Assembly (NCBI RefSeq): GCF_900188485.1
Contig: NZ_FZPH01000003.1
Span: 1-64,000 of the forward strand
DNA length: 64,000 nt
Direction of reading: 5' to 3'
Source of the DNA: Asanoa hainanensis
GTDB taxonomy: Bacteria; Actinomycetota; Actinomycetes; Mycobacteriales; Micromonosporaceae
Shown here in pieces: positions 45,773 to 55,172 of this stretch. Both the position numbers and the translations under genes were made by a program. Below the pieces are notes generated by a model. That model was not told the origin of the DNA. It was given only the letters and a program-made list of their open reading frames with translations, and ran no database searches. How positions within the stretch are numbered: the stretch's first letter is position 1; every line of letters begins with the position of its first letter.

Positions 45773-46516
45773 ATGGCCCTGCCCATCCCGACCCCGGGTG
45801 ACCTGATCGGTCTGACCCGCACCGCCGTGACCGTGCCGGCCCGTGCGCTGCGCGTCATCGACGACATCGAGGCGTTGGTCGCCCGCGTCGGCCGGATCGC
45901 CGACCGGGCCGAGGCCTTCCTCGACCGCGTCGACGGCCTGGCCGACCGGGCCAGTGCGCTGATCGACGGCGTCGACGCCGCGGTCACCGACGCCGAGTCG
46001 GTGCTCGAGCGCGCCCGCGCGGTCAGCGCCGCCGCCACCACCCAGGTCGAGAAGGTGACCCGGGTCGTCACGGCGGCCGCGATCCTGGTGGCCGAGACCG
46101 AGCGGCTGACCACGGAGGCGGGCACGGCCGTGACCGAGGCGCGCGCCGTCATCGGCGAGGCGGAGACGGTCGCGGTCAAGGCCAACGGCCTGGTCGACAA
46201 GGCCGAGGTCACCGCGGGCACGGCCGACGAGCTGCTCGGGGTCTACGCGCCCACGCTGCGCCGGGGCGCGCCGATGGCGCACCGGTTCGTGGAGCAGCTC
46301 TCCGACGAGGAGGTCGACGCGGCGATCAAGCTGATCGACGAGCTGCCCAAGTTCACCAAGCACATGGACGAGGACATCCTGCCGATCCTGGCCACCCTCG
46401 ACCGGGTCGGTCCCGACATCCACGAGCTGCTGGACGTCACCCGCGAGCTGCGGCTCGCCGTCAAGGGCATCCCCGGCCTGCGCATGCTCACGAAGCGCGG
46501 CCAGGACCTCGACTGA
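45773..46516 (+). CDS. long helical/coiled-coil protein, phasin-like, unknown function
   Basis: 247 aa, Ala/Val/Asp/Glu-rich and almost entirely predicted amphipathic helix (about residues 20-160) with repeated A-D-R-A heptad-like units (IADRAEAFLDRVDGLADRAS). A C-terminal conserved part, LDELPKFTKHMDEDILPILATLDRVGPDIHELLD in pieces, follows. The N-terminus has ALPIPTPGDLIGLTRTAV, possibly a membrane- or granule-associated helix. I know no function. Start ATG 45773 is preferred; ATG 45764 is also in frame. The 3' end overlaps the convergent ribokinase gene by 29 bp. Confidence 0.72.
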   Translation: MALPIPTPGDLIGLTRTAVTVPARALRVIDDIEALVARVGRIADRAEAFLDRVDGLADRASALIDGVDAAVTDAESVLERARAVSAAATTQVEKVTRVVTAAAILVAETERLTTEAGTAVTEARAVIGEAETVAVKANGLVDKAEVTAGTADELLGVYAPTLRRGAPMAHRFVEQLSDEEVDAAIKLIDELPKFTKHMDEDILPILATLDRVGPDIHELLDVTRELRLAVKGIPGLRMLTKRGQDLD

Positions 46517-47399
46517 CCGACCAGAGCTCGTCGATCTCGGACCGGGTCGGCAGCGCGGTCGACGCGCCCAGCTTCCGGGCGCACGCCGCGCCGGCGGCGC
46601 AGGCCCAGCCGACCGCCTCGACGAGGTCGCGGCCCTCGGCCCAGGCCACGGCCAGCGCACCCGTGAACGCGTCGCCGGCGGCCGTCGAGTCGACCGTCTC
46701 CACGCGTACGCCGGGGATCTGGACCGAGGCGCCGTCCCGGTCGACGTACCAGGCACCCCGTGCGCCCAGGGTCAGCACGACCCGCGGCACCGACGCGAGC
46801 AACGGCTCGGGCCGCCGCTCCCCGCTGATCGCGACCGCCTCGGTCTCGTTGACCACCAGCAGGTCCACGGCGTCGAGCAGTTCGGCCGGCAGGGCCCGGG
46901 CCGGCGCCGCGTTGAGCACCACCCGGGTGCCGGCTTGGCGCGCGGCGAGCGCGGCGGCGGTGACCGTCTCCACCGGAATCTCCAACTGGGCGAGCAGCAC
47001 GTCGGCCTCGGCCAGCGCCGCCCGCTCCCGCTCGTCGAGGTCCGTGAACGTGCCGTTGGCGCCGGGCGAGACCACGATGGTGTTCTCACCGGCCGCGTCG
47101 ACGGTGATCAGCGCGACCCCCGACGCGCCGTAGACCACCCGCAACAGTCCGGTGTCGACACCGGCCGCGTCGATCCGGGCCTTGAGCGTCACGCCGAACG
47201 CGTCGGAGCCGATCGCGCCGAGCAGCCGGGTGGCGGCGCCCGCGCGTACCGCCGCGATCGCCTGGTTGGCGCCCTTGCCACCCGCGACCGTGACGAACTC
47301 GCCGCCCAGCACGGTCTCGCCCGGGCGCGGCAACACGGCCGCCTTCGCGACCAGGTCCATGTTGGCGCTGCCGACGACCACCACGCGCGCCTGATTCAT
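46488..47399 (-). CDS. rbsK: ribokinase (PfkB family)
   Basis: 303 aa. The N-terminal substrate site has VVVGSANMDLV and GGKGANQAIAAVRAG (about 38-52). The anion-hole/catalytic motif DSTAAGDAFTGAL (about 245-257) carries the catalytic Asp. NAAPARALP is family-typical. It phosphorylates D-ribose (or a related sugar) to the 5-phosphate. Start ATG 47399. No ribose transporter or LacI regulator is adjacent. The long open frame upstream is antisense to the LLM oxidoreductase gene and is not used. Confidence 0.9.
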   Translation of the reverse strand: MNQARVVVVGSANMDLVAKAAVLPRPGETVLGGEFVTVAGGKGANQAIAAVRAGAATRLLGAIGSDAFGVTLKARIDAAGVDTGLLRVVYGASGVALITVDAAGENTIVVSPGANGTFTDLDERERAALAEADVLLAQLEIPVETVTAAALAARQAGTRVVLNAAPARALPAELLDAVDLLVVNETEAVAISGERRPEPLLASVPRVVLTLGARGAWYVDRDGASVQIPGVRVETVDSTAAGDAFTGALAVAWAEGRDLVEAVGWACAAGAACARKLGASTALPTRSEIDELWSVSRGPGRAS

Positions 47400-47438
47400 A
47401 GTCGGCGAGTCTATGTGTCTTCTGGCAGGCTGCTTCCC

Positions 47439-48410
47439 ATGGACAATCCACCGATCGGGGTCATGTTCCGCTGCGACAGCCCGCCGGAGAACCTCCCCGC
47501 GTACGCCCAGCTCGCCGAGCGCCTCGGCTATGACGAGCTGTGGGTGGTCGAGGACTGCTTCTTCACCGGCGCGGTGTCGGCGGCCGCGGTGGCCGCGGCG
47601 AGCACCGAGTCGCTGAAGATCGGCATCGGCATCCTGCCCGCGGCGTTCCGCAACCCCGCCCTCGCCGCGATGGAGCTGTCCAACCTGAGCCGGCTGTTCC
47701 CGGGCCGGATCCTGCCGGGCTTCGGCCACGGCGTGCCCACGTGGGTCCGGCAGGTCGGCGCGCACCACCCGTCGCCGCTGGCCGTGCTGGAGGAGACCAT
47801 CGCCGCCGTGCGCGCGCTGCTGCACGGCGAGACGGTCACCACGCATGGGCGCCACGTCGACCTCGATGCGGTGAGACTGGCGTTCCCGCCCGCCGAGCCT
47901 CCGCTGCTGTCGGCCGGCGTACGCAACGAGAAGTCCCTGCGGCTCTCCGGGCGCGTCGCCGACGGGACGATCCTGGCCGAGGGCGCGGCGCCCGCCTACA
48001 TCGCCTGGGCGCGGGAGCGGATCGACGAGGGCCGGGCCGAGGCGGGGCGCACGGACCCGCACCGGGTCACCGTCTACGCCCACCTCGACTTCGACGACGC
48101 GGCGCGCAGCGCCCGCACAGAGCTGGCGTGGCAGTTCAACTCGCCGGTGCAGCCCTCCGACCCGGCCGACGCCGACGTGCTCGCCCGCCTGGTCGCCGAC
48201 GCCAAGGGTGACGTCGAGTCGCTCGCCGCGAGCCTGCCCGACGAGATCGTCGACCGGTACGCGATCGTCGGCGACGCCGACAGTTGCGGCAAGGCCGTCT
48301 CCCGGGTCGCGGCCGCCGGCGCCGACGCAGTCGTCTTCGTGCCGCCGCGCGACGCGGACCTCTCCGTCGCGCACCTGACCCTGGCCGCCGAGGCGTTGTT
48401 GGGCGGATGA
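47439..48410 (+). CDS. LLM-class F420-type flavin-dependent oxidoreductase
   Basis: 323 aa TIM-barrel enzyme. It has the LLM pattern: PPIGVMFRCDSPPENLPAYAQLAERLGYDELWVVED in pieces (N-terminal strand and helix), IGIGILPAAFRNPALAAMEL, and FPGRILPGFGHGVPTWVRQVG. F420 or FMN would be the cofactor; actinomycete members mostly use F420H2. The substrate is unknown. Start ATG 47439 has no strong ribosome site. It is divergent from ribokinase with a 39-bp gap. Confidence 0.87.
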   Translation: MDNPPIGVMFRCDSPPENLPAYAQLAERLGYDELWVVEDCFFTGAVSAAAVAAASTESLKIGIGILPAAFRNPALAAMELSNLSRLFPGRILPGFGHGVPTWVRQVGAHHPSPLAVLEETIAAVRALLHGETVTTHGRHVDLDAVRLAFPPAEPPLLSAGVRNEKSLRLSGRVADGTILAEGAAPAYIAWARERIDEGRAEAGRTDPHRVTVYAHLDFDDAARSARTELAWQFNSPVQPSDPADADVLARLVADAKGDVESLAASLPDEIVDRYAIVGDADSCGKAVSRVAAAGADAVVFVPPRDADLSVAHLTLAAEALLGG

Positions 48411-48480
48411 GCATGTGCTCCCGGTCGCCGGGCCGCGGGGCGCACCTTCCGCCGCGCGGGCTGCGTGATTTGATGACCGC

Positions 48481-49281
<801 letters not shown>

Positions 49282-49361
49282 GTTCCCTCCCGTACCGGGC
49301 TCTCAGGCAACGTACAGAAAGCCGCGCTAAGCCTGAGAGATCCGTCACGCGGGGGGCAGCG

Positions 49362-50474
49362 ATGGTGTTGACACGAGTGCTTCTGGTGGCCCTTGTGGCC
49401 AGCGTCTTTGGAAACTCCGGCCGGCGCCAGGTGCCCGCGTCGGGGTCCGCGCGCGGTTCCGGGCAGGGCCCCCCGCCCGGGGCCGCGCCACCGGAAGCCG
49501 CACCGCCGCCACCGCCCGCGTTCACCCAGTGGCCGATGCTGTCGGTGGCCGGGGATGACCCGGCCACGGTCGACACGGCCGAGTGGACCCTCTGGGACGA
49601 GCCCGTCCGGGTCTCCGTCACCGAGGCCGCCAAGCTCGATCGCGCGGCCGAGCTCGTCGGTGGCGAGCTGGACGCGATCGACGTGGCCGCGAGCCGGCTG
49701 CGGCCCGACTCCGAGCTCGCCTCGGCCGGCGACGGCAGCGAGGTCAGCCCGCTGCTGGCCGAGCTCGTCGCCGTGGCCCTGTCCGCCGCCCGGGAGACCG
49801 ACGGCGACGTCGACCCGACGGTCGGCGCGATGCTCGGCAGCCTCGGCCACGACCCGGACTTCGGCGCACTGGTGACCACCCGCCCGACCCGGCACGTCCA
49901 GGTCGGTCAGCTGGCCGTCTATCGCCCGCCGACCTGGGAAGAGGTGCGCCTCGACGACCGCCGGCTGACCATCCCGGAAGGCGTCACGCTCGACCTGTCC
50001 GACACGATGCGGGCGCGGGCGGTCGACCGCTGCGCCGCACTGGTCGCCGCGACGCTCGACACCGGTGTGCTGGTCTCGGTCGGCGGCGACATCGCGACCG
50101 CGGGTCCGGCACCGCGGGCGGGCTGGCCGCTGCTGGTCCGCGACGGTCCGGTCGACCCGGCGGCCCGGGTGTCGCTGCCCGGCGGCGCGGCCGTGTCCAC
50201 CGCGAGCAGCCATCACCGACACTGGGACACCGCCGAGGAGCTGCTCCAGCAGATCGTCGACCCGGAGACCGGCCATGCGGCCCGACCCATCTGGCGCACC
50301 GCGACCGTGGCCGCGTTCTCCGCGCTGCGTGCGACCGCCGTCGCGAACGCCAGCCTGGCGCGCGGCGTGCTGGCACCGTCGTGGCTCGAGGCGCTCGCCG
50401 CACCGGCCCGGCTGGTCGGCAACGACCGCTCGCTGCGCTTCTTCGGCACGTGGCCGACCGCCGCAGAGACCTGA
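49362..50474 (+). CDS. ApbE-like FAD:protein FMN transferase family protein
   Basis: 370 aa. A short hydrophobic N-terminus (about 3-16) and a Pro/Ala-rich linker lead to the ApbE fold. Landmarks: SVGGDIATAGPAP (about 242-254), AVSTASSHHRHW in place of the usual SGxYER loop, QQIVDPETGHAA and TVAAFSALRATAVANASLA. The last normally reads ADALAT, so the metal-site Asp is replaced by Asn. Family members attach FMN to Thr in extracytoplasmic electron-transfer proteins. No FMN-binding (D-G/S-A-T) acceptor is encoded here, and the altered residues make activity uncertain. Start ATG 49362 after GGGGGGCAG. Confidence 0.78.
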   Translation: MVLTRVLLVALVASVFGNSGRRQVPASGSARGSGQGPPPGAAPPEAAPPPPPAFTQWPMLSVAGDDPATVDTAEWTLWDEPVRVSVTEAAKLDRAAELVGGELDAIDVAASRLRPDSELASAGDGSEVSPLLAELVAVALSAARETDGDVDPTVGAMLGSLGHDPDFGALVTTRPTRHVQVGQLAVYRPPTWEEVRLDDRRLTIPEGVTLDLSDTMRARAVDRCAALVAATLDTGVLVSVGGDIATAGPAPRAGWPLLVRDGPVDPAARVSLPGGAAVSTASSHHRHWDTAEELLQQIVDPETGHAARPIWRTATVAAFSALRATAVANASLARGVLAPSWLEALAAPARLVGNDRSLRFFGTWPTAAET

Positions 50475-50516
50475 CGGGGTAGCACGGCACCCGGGTCGCG
50501 TGTGACGATCTTCGGC

Positions 50517-51842
50517 ATGCCTATCTCCAGACGCTTGGTGCTGACGGGTGGTCTGGTGGCCGCCGTCGGCGCCGCTACCGCGGCATGTGCCGAGCCGGCA
50601 GCCCGGTGGACGGCGGGCGGCGGTCCCGCCAACGCGCCCGCGCCGGCCGCGTCCGGAGGCGGCCTCGCGCCGCAGGCGGCGGCCCGCCGCACTCCCGGCG
50701 CACCGCCGCAGTCCGCTCCGGCCCAGCCGACGAAGCTGACCGCCGCGCTCAGTCGCTACCTCAAGCCGACCTCGGAGAATCCCAAGCATCCGACGTACGC
50801 CGGTGCGGTGGCCCTGGTCCGGATCGCCGACAAGGTGAGCACGCAGGTGGCGGTCGGTGACGCGCTGCGCTACCGATCCGGCCCGGTCGAGCTGCCCGCG
50901 GCCCAACGGGTGGCGATGCGCACCGACTCCGTCTTCGACCTGGCCTCGCTGACCAAGGTGTACACCGCGATCCTCACCCTCCAGCAGGTCGACCAGGGTC
51001 GACTCGACCTGGCCGCGCCCGTGGCGGAATATCTGCCCGGGTTCACCGGCAAGCCCGCGGTGACGGTGGAGATGCTGTTGACCCACACCAGCGGGTTGCC
51101 GGTCGGCGCGAAGGTGACCGGCCTGCCGTCGGCCGCCGCCCGCCGCGCCGCCGTGCTGGCCACGCCGCTGGTCAGCGGGGCGGTCCCCGGCAAGACGTTC
51201 CGCTACTCGAGCGTCGGCCTGATGGTGGCCGCGTTCCTCGTCGAGCAGCTCACCGGCGAGCCGCTGGACCGGGCGTTGAAGACCGGCATCACCGGCCCGC
51301 TCGGTCTGCGCGACACCGGTTTCAAGCCGCTGACCTGGCTGAGCAAGGACGCCCAGGCGAAGCGGCTCGTCGCCACCGACGCCCGCACCTCCCGCGGCCT
51401 GCTGCGCGGCACGGTGCACGACGACGTCGCCAACATCATGGGCGGCGTCGCCGGGTCCGCGGGGGTGTTCAGCACCGCGGCCGACGTCGCGGTGATCGGC
51501 GAAATGCTGCTCAACGGTGGTACATACCGCGGCAAGCGGATCCTCTCCGCCGCGACCGTCAAGCGGATGCTGACCAACGCCAACAAGGGCAAGCCGGCGG
51601 TCGACCCGGAGCGGCCCCACCGCACCGCGGACCACGGCCTGGGCGTCGTGCTCGACCAGCCCTGGTTCATGGGCAAGCTGGCCGGGCCACGCACGTTCGG
51701 GCACACCGGCTTCACCGGCACCTCGCTGGTCGTCAACCCCGACCGGCGGCTGGTCTTCGTGCTGCTCACCAACCGGGCGCACCCCAACTGGAGCTGGGCC
51801 GACCCTGATCCCGCCCGGGTGGCGGCGGCGAACGCGATATGA
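50517..51842 (+). CDS. secreted beta-lactamase-class-C-like serine hydrolase (lipoprotein)
   Basis: 441 aa. The N-terminus MPISRRLVLTGGLVAAVGAATAAC in two parts is a signal with twin arginines and a lipobox ending at Cys24, so a Tat-exported lipoprotein is likely. A Pro/Ala-rich linker follows. The serine-hydrolase triad is SLTK (Ser144, Lys147), YSS in the YxN position and FGHTGFTG in the KTG position. Likely a D-aminopeptidase/esterase or low-affinity penicillin-interacting enzyme. I prefer ATG 50517 over GTG 50502 because the signal then starts properly. It overlaps the EamA gene by 4 bp (ATGA). Confidence 0.88.
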   Translation: MPISRRLVLTGGLVAAVGAATAACAEPAARWTAGGGPANAPAPAASGGGLAPQAAARRTPGAPPQSAPAQPTKLTAALSRYLKPTSENPKHPTYAGAVALVRIADKVSTQVAVGDALRYRSGPVELPAAQRVAMRTDSVFDLASLTKVYTAILTLQQVDQGRLDLAAPVAEYLPGFTGKPAVTVEMLLTHTSGLPVGAKVTGLPSAAARRAAVLATPLVSGAVPGKTFRYSSVGLMVAAFLVEQLTGEPLDRALKTGITGPLGLRDTGFKPLTWLSKDAQAKRLVATDARTSRGLLRGTVHDDVANIMGGVAGSAGVFSTAADVAVIGEMLLNGGTYRGKRILSAATVKRMLTNANKGKPAVDPERPHRTADHGLGVVLDQPWFMGKLAGPRTFGHTGFTGTSLVVNPDRRLVFVLLTNRAHPNWSWADPDPARVAAANAI

Positions 51843-52708
51843 GCCCGTGGGCCGGTCCCGCGGCGGTGGTCGCGGTGCTGGCCGCCGCCGTGCTGCACGC
51901 GACCTGGAACGCGGTGGTCAAGGGCAGCGGCGACCAGATCGGCATCATGGCCCGCTCCAGCTTGGTCGGGGCGGCGGCCAGCCTGGTCGCGGTGTGGTTC
52001 ATCGAGCCGCCGGCCCGGGCCTCCTGGGGTTTTCTGATCGCCTCCGTCGTGATCCACGTCTTCTACAACCTCGGCCTGCTGGCCGCCTACCGGCTCGGTG
52101 ACTTCAACCAGACGTACCCGCTGGCCCGTGGTCTGGGTCCCGTGGTGGTGGCGGTGTTCGCGGCGCTGGTGCTGCACGAGCCCCTCGCCCCGCTGCCGGC
52201 GGTCGGGGTCCTGGTGATCGCCGCCGCGATCGGCGTGCTCGGGCTGACGCCCTGGCGGCGTGTGCGAGCCAACCGCCCGGCCGTGCTGGCCGCGGTCTTC
52301 ACCGGGTTGACCATCGCGACGTACACGCTGGTCGACGGGGTCGGCGTGCGCCGCAGCGAGGGCGCCGCCGGCTACACCCTGTGGCTGTGCGGCCTGGAGT
52401 TCGCGGTGACGGCGCTGGTCGCGTTCGCCCTGCGCAAGCGCGTCACGACCCCTCTCTTGGCTGCGAGCGGTCGCGCCTGGCTGGCCGCGGCCGCCGTCAC
52501 CGTGCTGGCGACGGCGGCCTACGGCCTGGTGCTCTGGGCACAGACCCGCGGTGCGTTGGCCGCGGTGGCCGCGCTCCGCGAGAGCAGCGTGGTGGTCGCG
52601 GCCGTGATCGGGATGATCGCTTTCAAGGAACCCATGGGCCGGGTACGCGTCGCGGCAAGCGTGGCCGTGGCTCTCGGCGTCGCGCTGCTCGCCCTGCCCG
52701 CGGCCTGA
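51839..52708 (+). CDS. EamA/DMT-family transporter
   Basis: 289 aa with about ten membrane helices in two homologous halves. The first half has AAVLHATWNAVVKGSGDQ, PLARGLGPVVVAVFAALVL and GVLGLTPWRR; the second has LRESSVVVAAVIGMIAFKEP. Both are typical of the EamA duplication. It exports a small metabolite of unknown identity. Start ATG 51839 overlaps the serine hydrolase stop, so the two genes are cotranslated. It is convergent with the ABC exporter operon with only 4 bp between stops. Confidence 0.9.
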   Translation: MSPWAGPAAVVAVLAAAVLHATWNAVVKGSGDQIGIMARSSLVGAAASLVAVWFIEPPARASWGFLIASVVIHVFYNLGLLAAYRLGDFNQTYPLARGLGPVVVAVFAALVLHEPLAPLPAVGVLVIAAAIGVLGLTPWRRVRANRPAVLAAVFTGLTIATYTLVDGVGVRRSEGAAGYTLWLCGLEFAVTALVAFALRKRVTTPLLAASGRAWLAAAAVTVLATAAYGLVLWAQTRGALAAVAALRESSVVVAAVIGMIAFKEPMGRVRVAASVAVALGVALLALPAA

Positions 52709-52712
52709 CCGT

Positions 52713-53531
52713 TCACTCGCCGAACTTGCTCAGGCGGCCCGTGCGCCGGGCGTGCCGCAACGCGTGCGCGATGAAGGCCAACGCGCCCGCGACCAGGATC
52801 AGGTCGAGCAGCGCGGCCATGGCGACGCCCGACCAGTCGATGCCTCGCCCGTCGAGCACGCCACGCAGCCCCTCGAAGACGTAGCTCGCCGGGACGGCGT
52901 GCGCGATCGCCTGCGCCACCGGCGGCAGCACCCCGACCGGGTAGAACACCGCCGCGAACGGCTGGAACGCGGCCGAGAGCACCCAGGCGACCGACTGCGT
53001 GCTCTCGCCGAACCGGATCACGACCGCGATCGAGACGACGCCGAGGCCCCAGCCCATCACGACGAGCAGCGTCAGGTAGGGCACGAGCGCCGGCCCGATC
53101 GTCGTGATGCCGAAGCCGTAGAGCAGCAGGGCCAGCCCGGACATGACGCCCGTGCTGAGCGCGATCAGGCCCGCGCCGAAGATGACGTGGCCGGTCAGGA
53201 ACTCGGCCAGCGACGTCGGGCTGACGAACACGTTGAGCAGGTTGCGGCTCCACACGTCGTGCAGGAACATCGCGGCCAGCTCACCCTGGGCCCGGCCGAC
53301 CACCTGCCACAGCAGCACGGCGCCGAGCAGCATCGAAACGGCGATCGGCACGTTGTTGGCGCGCAGGAACACCGAGACGAAGCCCCAGATCACCAACTCC
53401 AGCACCGGCCAGAAGAAGATCTCCAGCAGGCGACCGCCGTTGCCGCGCAGGGCGTAGAAGTCGCGCCGCACGATGCCGACCACCCGGCTCCGGCGGGCGG
53501 CGCCGCTGGTCACGTCGTACGCGATGGTCAT
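52713..53531 (-). CDS. ABC-2 type exporter permease
   Basis: 272 aa with six membrane helices. The N-terminal cytoplasmic helix RSRVVGIVRRDFYALRGN and the ABC-2 pattern (LEIFFWPVLELVIWGF, then LLQVVGRAQG-like segments and FYPVGVLPPVAQAIAHAVPASYVFEGLR in part) match drug/polysaccharide exporters. Start ATG 53531 has GAGGAGG upstream inside the ATPase gene, and overlaps its stop by 4 bp. It forms the membrane half of the TetR-controlled exporter. Confidence 0.9.
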   Translation of the reverse strand: MTIAYDVTSGAARRSRVVGIVRRDFYALRGNGGRLLEIFFWPVLELVIWGFVSVFLRANNVPIAVSMLLGAVLLWQVVGRAQGELAAMFLHDVWSRNLLNVFVSPTSLAEFLTGHVIFGAGLIALSTGVMSGLALLLYGFGITTIGPALVPYLTLLVVMGWGLGVVSIAVVIRFGESTQSVAWVLSAAFQPFAAVFYPVGVLPPVAQAIAHAVPASYVFEGLRGVLDGRGIDWSGVAMAALLDLILVAGALAFIAHALRHARRTGRLSKFGE

Positions 53532-54259
53532 GTCGGCACACCTCCTCTCGCCACTGCCAGGAACACCGCTTCGAGGTCGTCGACCCCGTACGCGCCGGCC
53601 AGCTCGTCGGCGCTGCCGGTCGCGACGATCCGGCCGCCGGACACGAAGTGCACCCGGTGGCACATCCGCTCGACCTCGCGCATGTTGTGCGAGGTGATCA
53701 GCATCGCCCGCCCGGACGTGGCGGCCTGCTCGACCAGCAGCCCGCGGATGCGGTCGGCGATGTCCGGGTCGAGGTTGGCGGTCGGCTCGTCGAGCACCAG
53801 CAGCCCGGGGTCGTTGAGCAGCGCCTTGGCCAGCAGCACCCGGGTCTGTTGACCGGACGACAGCCGCGAGAACGGCTGCCGGCGCAGCGGACCGAGCTCC
53901 AGCAGCTCCAGCATCTCGGCCACCCGAGCCGCCGGCCGACGCAGCGCGTAGAGCTGCGCGTACACGGTCAGGATCTCGCCGACCCGCAGCATGTGCGGCA
54001 GGTGCAGGTAGCTCGCCGCGAAGTTGGCGCGGGCCAACGCCCGTGACCGCTCGTGGGCCATGTCGTGGCCGAACATCTCGACCGTGCCCGAGTCGGGCGT
54101 GGTCAGGCCGAACACCATGTGCAGGGTGGTGGTCTTGCCGGCGCCGTTAGGCCCGAGCAGGCCGACGACCTCGCCCGCGCCGACGCTGAAGCTGACCCCG
54201 TCGACGGCCACGACAGAGCCGAACCGCTTCCGCAGACCGGTGACGGTCAATACGTTCAT
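53528..54259 (-). CDS. ABC exporter ATP-binding protein
   Basis: 243 aa. Walker A GPNGAGKTTTLHM (about 36-48), signature RLSSGQQTRVLLAKALL (about 130-146), Walker B LLVLDEPTANLDPD and switch LITSHNMREV are present. This is the drug-exporter (DrrA/CcmA) branch. It pairs with the following permease as a homodimeric-type exporter. Start ATG 54259, 42 bp after the TetR stop; all three genes form one operon. Substrate unknown. Confidence 0.94.
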   Translation of the reverse strand: MNVLTVTGLRKRFGSVVAVDGVSFSVGAGEVVGLLGPNGAGKTTTLHMVFGLTTPDSGTVEMFGHDMAHERSRALARANFAASYLHLPHMLRVGEILTVYAQLYALRRPAARVAEMLELLELGPLRRQPFSRLSSGQQTRVLLAKALLNDPGLLVLDEPTANLDPDIADRIRGLLVEQAATSGRAMLITSHNMREVERMCHRVHFVSGGRIVATGSADELAGAYGVDDLEAVFLAVARGGVPT

Positions 54260-54301
54260 GTCCTCGATGGTCGGCCGCGACCGCCACGCTCAGCAAAGCA
54301 T

Positions 54302-55081
54302 TTACTGACGGAGCGTACGGATCAGCCCCAGCACGTCCCGGGTCACCGGGCGCAGAACCCGCAGGCGGGACAGCCCGACCAGGCGGTCGATCAGTGGCAC
54401 GGCTCCGTTGATCAGCGCACGGGTTTTCGTCTGATCGGGCGAGCGGTCGTAGACCCAGTAGAGGATGACTCCCATGTACGCCAGCCAGAGCAGCTCGGGC
54501 AGTTCGTCGCGGAGCTCGGGGTCCACTTTGGCGGTCGAGCCCGTCAGCGCCTCGCGGAACAGCGCGATGGACGCGTCTCGGGTGGGCGACGACTCGGTCG
54601 AGAAGGGGCTCAGCGGTGAGGTCGGCTCGGCCGCGGTCTTGAAGAAGCTGGCGGCGAACTCGTGTGACGGCGTCATGGTGTCGACGCCGGCGTGCAGCAC
54701 GCCGCGCAGCCGTTCGGCGAACCCGGTCTCGGTCGCCAGCACCCGCGCGGCCCGGGTGCGGTGCTCGACCAACGTCTCCGCGTAGAACTCCTGGATCAGG
54801 TGTTCCTTGGAGCCGAAGTAGTAGTAGGCGTTGCCGACCGCGACCCCGGCCTCCTTGGCGACTGCGCGCATCGTGGTCTGCGCGTAGCCGCGCTCGCGGA
54901 ACAGCCGCATCGCCGTGTCCAGGATGAGCTTGCGGGTCTGCTCACCGCGGGCGGTTGCTGGCTCGGCGCCCGCGGCCTCCCCGCGGGCGGTTGCTGGCTC
55001 GGCGCCGGCGGCGCCACCGACCCCCGTTTGCTCGGCGGCACCGCCGGCGTCGGCGGGTGGCGGAACGGATCGGTCGGTCAT
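54302..55081 (-). CDS. TetR-family regulator of the ABC exporter
   Basis: 259 aa. A disordered, Gly/Ala-rich N-terminal extension (about 1-48) precedes the helix-turn-helix (about 50-95: ILDTAMRLFRERGYAQTTMR, then AVAKEAGVAVGNAYYYFGSKEHLIQEF). The extension contains a 12-residue duplication (AGAEPATARGE- twice) caused by a 36-bp DNA repeat. The C-terminal region is helical. Two 14-bp palindromes overlap its promoter, so it autoregulates and controls the ABC genes behind it. Start ATG 55081. Confidence 0.92.
   Translation of the reverse strand: MTDRSVPPPADAGGAAEQTGVGGAAGAEPATARGEAAGAEPATARGEQTRKLILDTAMRLFRERGYAQTTMRAVAKEAGVAVGNAYYYFGSKEHLIQEFYAETLVEHRTRAARVLATETGFAERLRGVLHAGVDTMTPSHEFAASFFKTAAEPTSPLSPFSTESSPTRDASIALFREALTGSTAKVDPELRDELPELLWLAYMGVILYWVYDRSPDQTKTRALINGAVPLIDRLVGLSRLRVLRPVTRDVLGLIRTLRQ
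54945..55006. repeat. in-frame 36-bp-period direct repeat within the TetR gene
   Basis: A 26-bp identical block beginning CCGCGGGCGGTTGCTGG occurs at 54945-54970 and 54981-55006. The 36-bp period adds 12 codons, so reading frame is kept. It lies in the disordered N-terminal extension. Confidence 0.85.
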
Positions 55082-55113
55082 TTCTCCGACCGTACCGACT
55101 CGACTCCGCCGTG

Positions 55114-55127
55114 TCGAACACGTTCAA
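55114..55127. promoter_or_regulatory. TetR operator O1
   Basis: TCGAACACGTTCAA is a 14-bp palindrome with two mismatched positions, 33 bp upstream of the TetR start. It lies just downstream of the predicted transcription start. Confidence 0.65.
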
Positions 55128-55143
55128 CTTCCCGTTGCGATTC

Positions 55144-55172
55144 ATCGTACGGGGATAGTTGAACGCGTTCAA
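55144..55172 (-). promoter_or_regulatory. promoter and perfect TetR operator O2 of the TetR-ABC operon
   Basis: TTGAACGCGTTCAA (55159-55172) is a perfect palindrome and matches O1 in 12 of 14 positions. Read on the minus strand, its first six bases TTGAAC serve as the -35. A 17-bp spacer leads to TACGAT (55149-55144) as -10. Binding at O2 would block RNA polymerase directly. The site abuts the NagZ stop codon. Confidence 0.75.
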
